From a virus: a DNA stretch of 39,036 bases. The DNA lies in IMG/VR virus record IMGVR_UViG_3300047274_000193, positions 1-39,036 of that record; one strand, given 5' to 3'. Of the stretch, positions 11,997-19,700 are shown piece by piece. Each line of letters opens with the position of its first letter. Position 1 is the first letter of the stretch. A program made the translations under genes and the position numbers. Below the pieces are notes generated by a model. It did not search any database. It saw nothing but the letters and a program-made list of their open reading frames with translations, and was not told the origin of the DNA.

Positions 11997-12406
11997 TGCC
12001 CGGCTGGAACCCAAAGTTCGACGCAGACCTTCAGTTCGGACAGCAGGGGGAACGGTGGCTCATGTGGCTTGGGACTGACCAAGCCAAGGTCGAGGTAAAG
12101 ACCGAGCGTGAGACTTGGATGACGACCAAGAACGCCGTGTTCGAGTTCCGTTCACGTGGCAAGCCGTCAGGCGTGTCGACGACGGAGGCCGACTATTGGT
12201 TGCACATCTTCAGCGAACGGGACAGGGCTGTCATGGCCTTCCTGTTCAGGGTCTTGGAACTCAAGGAGTTCCTGAGGGCCGTGTACAAGAACCCTGAAAA
12301 GTACGGTGCGAGGGTGTGCCGTGGCGGAGACGACAACACATCGGAGGTCATCCTTGTTCCGGTTTCTGAACTTCACCGGGTCGCCCGGTGGCCTTTCTCC
12401 GCCTGA
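11996..12406 (+). CDS. PD-(D/E)XK nuclease-like protein
   Basis: The 136-residue protein has the arrangement of small phage restriction-fold nucleases. An N-terminal FDADLQFGQQGE helix (8-19) with a conserved Glu leads to a strand with KVEVKTE, in which Glu33 and Lys35 form the E-x-K core. A FEFRSRGKPSG...STTEADYW segment (49-68) then has the R-G-K-P-S-G and T-T-E-A-D-Y-W residues typical of the group. Such proteins are often annotated as Holliday junction resolvase-like or VRR-NUC-like. Activity is not proved. It is the last rightward gene. Its final 59 bases overlap the end of the opposing lipoprotein gene. Confidence 0.72.
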   Translation: MPGWNPKFDADLQFGQQGERWLMWLGTDQAKVEVKTERETWMTTKNAVFEFRSRGKPSGVSTTEADYWLHIFSERDRAVMAFLFRVLELKEFLRAVYKNPEKYGARVCRGGDDNTSEVILVPVSELHRVARWPFSA

Positions 12407-13136
12407 CCTCGACGTCGGTGTCGAACAGTTCGTAGACGCCGTAGGCTATCCCGGCCAGAACGACGGCTCCGACCGTCCACTTGAACCAAGCGGCCTCGAC
12501 AATGTCCTGAATGACAAGCGGGGCGGCCCCTACTGAAAGTCCGGCCAAAGCCACGAGGACTCCCGCCTTTATGCCCTTGCCCATCCAATACCCGATGAGG
12601 GCGATGCCGACTCCTGCGACCGTCAGGATTGTGCAGAGCAACAGGCATACGTCCCTCAGGTCCTCATAGGCTTCCTGCCTAATCTCGGCCTGACGCTGTT
12701 CCTCCAGCAGTCTGAGTTTCTCCTTCAGGTCCTTGTTCTCAGAGTCGACCTTCTCGACCCTGTCATAAAGGGCGGTAGTCTCGGCGTCCACCTTGCTGGC
12801 CTTCTCCTTCTCGGCCTTCATGGCGGCCTCGGACTTTAGGGCATCCTCATACTTCTTCACCTGTTCTGCCGAAGGCTTCTTGAGTCCGGACATTCTCTCG
12901 GTGGTCAGTTCGACGAGGGACTTGTGCGGTGGCTGTACTCCGGGCTTGGCGACAATCAAAGCGGCGGCCGCCTCCGAAGCCTCATGCTCGACCCGGTCGA
13001 TGTACTTGTCCTTCTCAGGGTTGTCGACAATCTTGACGACCTCCTTCACCTCCGGCTTCGGCTCGGACTTGGTAGTCCAGCATCCGGTCAGCGTGAGAAG
13101 CGTGACAAGATAAAGGCCCAGAACCTTCTTAGCCAT
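12348..13136 (-). CDS. Lipoprotein with coiled coil and C-terminal membrane segments; unimolecular spanin candidate
   Basis: The 262-residue protein starts with a lipoprotein signal: basic MAKK, a hydrophobic stretch and the lipobox LTGC with Cys19. A Pro/Lys/Glu-rich periplasmic linker leads into a coiled coil (about 90-160), then three hydrophobic segments (about 163-185, 191-208 and 218-237) and a basic tail. One chain carrying an outer-membrane lipid anchor, a coiled coil and inner-membrane spans is the plan of a unimolecular spanin (T1 gp11 type), which fuses the envelopes at lysis. Known u-spanins have one C-terminal span, so three would be unusual. It follows two holin-like genes in the leftward late operon. 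A host-derived membrane lipoprotein is the alternative. Confidence 0.6.
   Translation of the reverse strand: MAKKVLGLYLVTLLTLTGCWTTKSEPKPEVKEVVKIVDNPEKDKYIDRVEHEASEAAAALIVAKPGVQPPHKSLVELTTERMSGLKKPSAEQVKKYEDALKSEAAMKAEKEKASKVDAETTALYDRVEKVDSENKDLKEKLRLLEEQRQAEIRQEAYEDLRDVCLLLCTILTVAGVGIALIGYWMGKGIKAGVLVALAGLSVGAAPLVIQDIVEAAWFKWTVGAVVLAGIAYGVYELFDTDVEVRRRKATGRPGEVQKPEQG
12374..12390. terminator. Possible bidirectional terminator hairpin in the convergent overlap
   Basis: CACCGGG and CCCGGTG (7-bp perfect arms) enclose TCG. It lies inside the last codons of both converging genes. A weak T-rich tail (GCCTTTCTC) follows on the plus strand and none to speak of on the minus strand, so it may slow or block opposing polymerases rather than terminate efficiently. 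Confidence 0.35.
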
Positions 13137-13461
13137 TGTCCGATTTCTTTGTCCGTAGGGCCAGCCTGATGAGGCTTGCGGCTACGACGACGGTTCCGAT
13201 TGCGAGGGCACTTGTGCATACGATTTCAAAGTTGGAAACGATGCGGCTGGCCTGTTCGACGCCGATGCTCTCCTTGTCCGTGACAAGGGAACCGTTCGTT
13301 ATGATGGCTACCGCAGAGTTTGCGTCGGTCATGGCCTTCATCCCGGCGACGACCGTGCTTGATGCCATGAACCCGGCGAGGCCGAAGGCCATCAGGAAAA
13401 GCGACTGCATCAGGATGATGCTCTCAACGACGCTTTGCTTTGGTCTTTCTTGCTTTCGCAT
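13129..13461 (-). CDS. Small membrane protein with two spans, possible holin or antiholin
   Basis: The 110-residue protein has a basic N-terminus and a first hydrophobic segment (about 14-38: IILMQSLFLMAFGLAGFMASSTVV). A hydrophilic loop of about 45 residues follows, then a second segment (about 81-102: IVCTSALAIGTVVVAASLIRLAL) and a basic Lys/Arg tail. It lies between a stronger holin candidate and the spanin candidate and overlaps both (38 and 8 bases), so it is co-expressed with them. Size and topology fit a holin, antiholin or phage-coded inner-membrane lysis helper. No family is recognised. Confidence 0.6.
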   Translation of the reverse strand: MRKQERPKQSVVESIILMQSLFLMAFGLAGFMASSTVVAGMKAMTDANSAVAIITNGSLVTDKESIGVEQASRIVSNFEIVCTSALAIGTVVVAASLIRLALRTKKSDNG

Positions 13462-13765
13462 CGAGGTCTGGTGCGTTGCGGAACTGCCTTATGACCCAAT
13501 CAACGAGTTCGGGTCCGGCCATTCCGGAGAAAGTAAGGATGACTGACTTGTAGATTCCCGCCATCTCCAAAGGCCAGATGGCGAAGTAGGAAAGCACACC
13601 TATGATTACGGACGCCAAGATGCGTCTGGTCCACCAGATTGCAGGATGGGCCTCGTCCGTGATGAGCAGACGTGCCAGCATCCCGGCTCCACCGAACAGG
13701 GCGGTTATCCAACCGCCCCTCTTGAAGTCCTGCATGGCGGCCTCGTAATCTGGAATGTTGCTCAT
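13424..13765 (-). CDS. Holin-like membrane protein
   Basis: The 113-residue protein resembles phage holins of the LydA-like group. A short soluble N-terminus is followed by a segment GGWITALFGGAGMLARLLI (about 17-35), a basic loop with TRR, a second span ILASVIIGVLSYFAIWPL (about 49-66), a third with ILTFSGMAGPELVDWVI (about 75-91), and a strongly basic tail (KARKTKAKRR). Such proteins form the membrane lesions that time lysis. Its ATG overlaps the stop of the giant ejection-protein gene as ATGA, so it is tied to late expression. The likely muralytic partner is the transglycosylase-like protein at 10087-10611 on the other strand. Confidence 0.7.
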   Translation of the reverse strand: MSNIPDYEAAMQDFKRGGWITALFGGAGMLARLLITDEAHPAIWWTRRILASVIIGVLSYFAIWPLEMAGIYKSVILTFSGMAGPELVDWVIRQFRNAPDLDAKARKTKAKRR

Positions 13766-16700
13766 TTGGGCTCATCTCTACGTACACGTCTCTTGGCTTC
13801 CTCAAGGTCGTTGTAGATGCCGACGAGTGCGTTCTGGGGGTTGTAGAGACGGAACTTACGGCCCGCAAGATAGGTGATGGTGTACCCCACCTTGTTACGC
13901 CACATCGAGCCGTTTTCGGTAGTGTCATTGGTCCACGACCTCCAGATGACGGCAGGAGGCGTAGTGGGTCCGGGCAACGGCGGCTGAGGGGGAGGCGTAG
14001 GCGGCGGCGGAGTAGGCGGTGCTGGCGGCGGAGTAGGAGGTGGTGGGACCGGAGGCGGCGGCGAAGGCGGAGCCGGAGGAGGAGTAGGCGGCGTAGGCGG
14101 CGGAGCCGGAGGTCCGGTCGGGGGAGCCTGTTTTCCGCCTGTTTTTTCACGCAACTCTGCACCTCTGAACGGAGTCTGGCCGATGGTTTTCTCGCTCGGA
14201 TTGGCCGAGGTCATCATCAGCATGGTCATCAACTCGGAAATCTGGAAGATGGCCGCAGACTTGTCCTTTATGCGTGAAGTGTCAGGTATGGTCTTGAAAC
14301 TGCCCGTTTCAGGATACGTAGACAGGGCCGAAGCCATCAGTTCGTTGGCCTGTGAAAATGCGTTAGCCATCACCTTCTGCCTCTCTGGCGTAGACCCAAG
14401 AAGGTGCTTCATCACAAAGTCGTAGACCATCTGAGTCGTGCTATCGAACTTGAGTGCATCTACCGAGATTAGGTCACGAATCTGTGAGAAGTTCGTGTGA
14501 ATGGACGTCATAAACTCGGACAACGTGGACCATTGGTAGATTCCCTTTCCAGAGTAGGTAGGATTATTGCGTATTCCGAAGTTCTTGTATCGTGAGATGT
14601 ACTGTGCGACAGTTCCCTTGTGAGGGTCCCTTGGGTCCAAAGGAACATGCTTTGCCGCATGCTCCATGAACTTAACGACCAAGAGTTGAGTGAGAAGATG
14701 CAGGTCCGTTTTCTCAAGCAGACTCGGGTCGCCATCTATCTTCTTCAGAAAATCGTCGGCATTACGGAACCACCCCATGCCGGAGTCGTCTTTGTAAAAA
14801 ACTCCATCAAGCGTGAACCCGCTGTGCGTCATGTACTGTGAAAGTGCATGCTCAAACGGGGTTGCAGTCCGGAAAACAGAAACAGCCTCTGGCCCGGCCC
14901 CAGTATTCTCTCCGTTGACAAACCAAGACTGATTTCTCTGATTGCCAGTAGTTTGCAGGTTTCTGGTTCCTACGTAAGCGTGTGAAACGGCATCAAGTCT
15001 GTCCAACTGGAACGTGTGACCAATCTCATGCAAGATTACCATTCCGTAGGTATCCTGACCGCCATGGTTCCTGCTGTACTTGTGGTCGGTCGAATGTCTT
15101 ATGTCCCTGATTGCTATGTCGGCGAGGTGCGTGTATCCTGACAATGGTATGCCTATGCCTTCTGACTGATGGCTGTAATGGTAAGATTGGTCATCCCTGA
15201 TAAACCTTGCTTCTTCCATGAGATACGGCCTGTCAGCGTTGAACGCAGCAGGTTCAATAACGCCTGTTCCTGCTGGATTCACAGACCTTCCTGTCCTGTG
15301 GTTGCTCTGAAGGGCCCGCCTGTAAAGGTTTGCTACGTGACCTGCGTATCCGCCCTGAACTTCAACCGCCGCAAGAAGCATGAAGTTTGTGACTCCTGAT
15401 TTCTGTCCAGAAGGTTTTGTGGCTGTTCCTTGGAAACTTCCAGCCTGAAGTTTGCTGATGGTCGTATCATCGAAGAACCCGATGTTTGAAGCCTCATAAC
15501 CCGTGTTCCTGATGCCCTTAATGACCATTCCGTCTCCAGTCACCTTCTTTGAACCCGGAGTGTTCCAAGAGAGTGCGTGGATTAGGGCCCTTGCAGAGAC
15601 TGGTAGTCCAGCCCTTTCAAAGTATTCACGGACTGTGGAGATTTTCCTGTTAATCTTCTCCATCAGCAGTTTGTCAGAATCTCCCATGACTCCGGTCTGA
15701 GGCTTAATCCTTGCGTTGAAAGTGTTTTGCGGAGGCTCAATCCTCCTGTAAAGGACTTGAAGTTCGTTGATTTGCTTCGCCATCAAATCATGCAAAGCAT
15801 AGTAGGCTTCATTGAACTGATTGACCTCATCCTTTGTGAGTTGAAGGTCCAAGACTACGTCCGAAAGCGTAATCTTACTGCCGTCATCAGTAATCTTCTT
15901 GGTCTTTGGGTCCTCAAGTGCTGGGCGATAAGGATTAGCCATCTTCCTCAGCAAGTCGCCGATGCCTTTGTGCTTCCCTTTCAGTTTGATTCTTTCGTCA
16001 AGTACACTTGCGATGGCAATAAACTCCTTGACCTCCTTGAGTTGAAGGGCGTCCCTGTGAAGTTCGTCCTTCAGTTGTGCCTTCTGCTCCTTGGTCAGGC
16101 CATAGGTGTTGAGGAGGACCTCGAACATCGGGCCCGGAGGAACTGAGTCAGAAGGTTCAGGAAGCCTGTCGCCTTCTACGGGCTTCATGCTTACCTGAGC
16201 GTCTCCTTCCATGTCGTCAGGCCGGATGGCGTTCTCAAGGGCATCGACGGCTTCGGTGAGGGCTTCAATCTGCTCCTCACGACGCTGATACCCTTCCGTG
16301 TTCTCGAACGCCTCGGAGTTGGACTGCACCTCCTCAAGTTCGTCCAAGATGCTACGCAACTCCTCGATGGAGTCCGCAAGTTCAGAGATGGCGGCTTCCT
16401 TGGCTTCCGGGGTCGTAGCCTTGTCGTAGGCTTCAAGGGCTTCTGCGGCCGTCTTTAGGATGCCCTTCTTGGTTCCGGACTTGTTGCCATACAGGGCCGT
16501 CGTGTGGTCCTTGGTGAACGTCGTGGAGTCGAGCGTGGACTCGGCATCCTCAAGGACCGTCCTGAGGTTTGCGGAGTCAATCTGCGAAGGACGGGTCGGT
16601 TTGGCGGGCTCCGCTTCAGCCGACGGCATCTGGACCTCGTCATAGATGCGGCCAAGCCACTTGTTGAAGTCTGCCGGGTCCTTGTACCTTGAGTACTTGT

Positions 16701-19700
16701 CTCCACCGAACATCTCAGAACCTTCACGGATACGCATGGCCTTGACCTTATCTCCGTCATCGGAGGCCATGATTTTCTGATACTGGTTCTCGTTGATGAG
16801 GCGATAGAACTGACCGTGCTTGTTCTTTCCGAACTCCAAGATACGGGCGTAAATCGGTGTCTCGTCTGCGGAATCCTTACGGTAGCGTAGGAGTGAGCCA
16901 ACGAGTGACTCAGGGTTGAAGTTTGCACCTTGCTCGTCAATCAACTCCTTGATGTTCCGGGGAGGCGGTGCTTCGCCCTCGGCGGGCTTGTAGTAGGCGT
17001 TCCGGTCTATCTTGGTGATGGTAGAACCCAACCGTCCATTAGGTTGCCTCGTAGAACCTTTACCAAAGATTTCCTCACGGATGTGGAAAGGAATGTTATC
17101 CTTGTTGATTACGGAGCCCAAAAGGTATTCAGCACCAAGAGAACGTACACGTTCTCCGGCTTCTGAATAGATAAGTTTTCCGTATCCCTTGTTACGCATG
17201 TCGCTACGAACATCAACCCTTGTGATGTACGCATGGTCGCCGAACTGGGCACCCTTTTCAAAACGAACACCAATCTCTGCTATGGGTTCTTTTCCACCAC
17301 CCTCCCAAGGATTGTCGAATCGAATGGTAAAGCCATACGGGATTTGCTCTCCTGTGAATGGAGAAGCATAGGTATCATAGTCTACCTTGATTGTAAGCCC
17401 ATCAGTAACTTTTGGGTTTTCTTTTGCAAAACGACCCAAGAACTTAGACGTGAAAAGTTTGGAGTTTGTATCGTACTTCCTTCCGGTAGGTTCAAGTTCG
17501 CCCTCGGCGGGCTTGAGGTTCTTGGTGCCTACGGTAAGAGGCTGACCATCCGGGCCCGTGCCACGGGGTAGGGGAGTTGCCCCTTCTTCCATGTCCAAGG
17601 TAGTCTCGATGACTCGATGCTGGTCCTTTGCTACGTCATTCCGAATAACGAACACGGTATCAAAGTCTCCACCGTCATTGATGTTGTTAAACACGACCCC
17701 GTCATGCCCCTTGAGAAATGCCTCTTGAACAAGGAACTTCATCTTTCCTCCGAGTGCGTTTGCAGAATAGTCAAAGACCAACGGGTTGTTCATCTTGAAC
17801 ACCGCCTTAAGCATCTGCGGCTTGACGAAGTCTGGGTTCTTCTGACTGGTCTGATACAGCGGAGACAAGGCAGTCTCATCAGATGCGGCGAAGAAAATGC
17901 CATGGCGTGCTGATTCTGCTCCGGTCGTTTCTCCACCTTTTGATGGGTCAAGTTCACGGACCTTGAGCAACTCAGCAGAGGGCGTTCCGTGTACGCCTAC
18001 TGCTACAAAACCGACACCAGTATCGAACTGTTTGGCGTAGTTGTTTGACTGAAAGAACCGACGCAGAGGTAGTTGTTCTGCCAGATACTTTCCGAGTCCA
18101 TCGTGGACCTTGTCAGGGTCAAGATTGCTGACGTATTCCTTGGCGTCCAATACACGGCTGGCATGCAACTTAAAGTTGGGGCCTTGAACAGAGGACCTTT
18201 GGTAGAAACCACGGTTATTGCCTTGAGTTACTCTCTTAAGTTCGGCCTTAAGCCTCTTGATTTCGTTGCCCATCTTGGCCTGAGCCTCAAGTTCTCCTGC
18301 AAACGGCATCAGGTCACGGACCAGACCCTCTGCATCTTTGATTTGGGTCCTGTTCATGGCCTGAAGGTTTTTGACGAAGTTCGGGATGAACTCATCCATC
18401 GAGGTAGCCTCGTTGGTAAGTCTCAGGGCCGCCTTCATCAAAGCGTCGAAACCACCAAACCAGTTCATCGCAGGTCCGATGGTCTTGCCGCCGATGTACT
18501 TGGAAAGCACATCATTGAGCCCCTTGCTTGACGTTCCGAAACTCGGCTGTCCACCGTCACCAATCTCAAGACGTTCAAGTTGCTTCTCAAGCATCAGTTC
18601 ACGGAGTTCGCCGTTGAAGGCCGCTTCGACCTCCATGATGAGCCTTTCTGCCTGTTGCTTTGTGACGAGTCCTGATTCGATGTTACGCTTGAAGTCTGTG
18701 AACTGTTCGTCGGCCGTCTGACGTACAATAGGAAGATTGCCTACGAAATCTCTCATGGCCGCAGTCTGGAACAGGTCGCCAAGAGAAACGGCTTCACCTG
18801 CTTCATTGTCATCGACTGGCTTGAACATCCTCTGCTCTGAACGAATGTTGCGGATAGACGCCTCAACTTCCTCTTTGTCACGCCTATTGATTTCACGGGT
18901 GATAGCCCGGGATGCTTGGTCTGGATTGGAGAAGGAGCCAATGACTTTACCCTGAGCATCGTAAGCACGGGACAAGGCACCCTTGCTGATGATGTTGTAT
19001 CCTACCGGGTGCTTGTAGACAGTTCCGTTCTGGGTCTGCTCGATGCTGAGTTCGCTCGGCTTGTAGTTCCGGCGGGTGCGGTCGTAGACCTGAGTGTGGT
19101 CGTAGGGTACAATGTCCGGACGAACGGCCACGTGGCTCATGCGGTCGAGACGCAGGGTCTGATAGACGAAGAACTCTCCACGGCCTTCCGGCCCGGCGTA
19201 TCCCGGACGAGGAGGATTGATGTAGGACTCGCCCTGACGCAGAGCCGAGCCGAGGACCTCGTGGAAGAAGTTACGCTTCTTGGCACCGACGTCGCCGCCA
19301 CCGAACAGGTCGGCTGACGGGATGGCGTTCGGGTCGCTGAGGTTCTGAAGGTAGCGGTAGAAGTCCGCTTGGAAGGAGTCGTAGTCGTTTCCGTACAGGG
19401 CCCGGGCTTCAGGCTGGGAGTAAATGGCATAACTGCGACGTCCAAGGTTGTCGTAGTCGAGGGAATGGGCGAGGACGCCGAAGTTGGCGTCGCCGTTCTT
19501 CTTCAGGGTGATGACAGTCTCAAGGCTGTGAGGGACGAACACACGCCGGGTCATCGGTACGGACCTGTTGTCCCCCGTGTTGACCACACGGCGAGGAGTC
19601 CTTCCGGAACCCTGCTCCATGCTTTCGCCCCAGTAGTTTGACTGAACCACGTTCGCCTTCTTGCCCTTGTTAGCGGCAATCTCACGCATGGTCTTGTACT

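Noticed and set aside
13970-14140. Tandem repeat of GGCGGN-type triplets
   Set aside because: It is the codon pattern of the proline-rich linker in the giant protein (CCN codons read on the other strand), not an independent repeat element.
13500-14162. Arg/Leu-rich frame on the minus strand overlapping the holin and the end of the giant gene
   Set aside because: It is an off-frame reading of the proline-rich linker, with low-complexity Arg/Leu/Ser, and conflicts with two supported genes.
19127-19137. Palindrome GCCACGTGGC as an operator
   Set aside because: It lies in the middle of the giant coding sequence, is short, and is expected by chance in GC-rich DNA.
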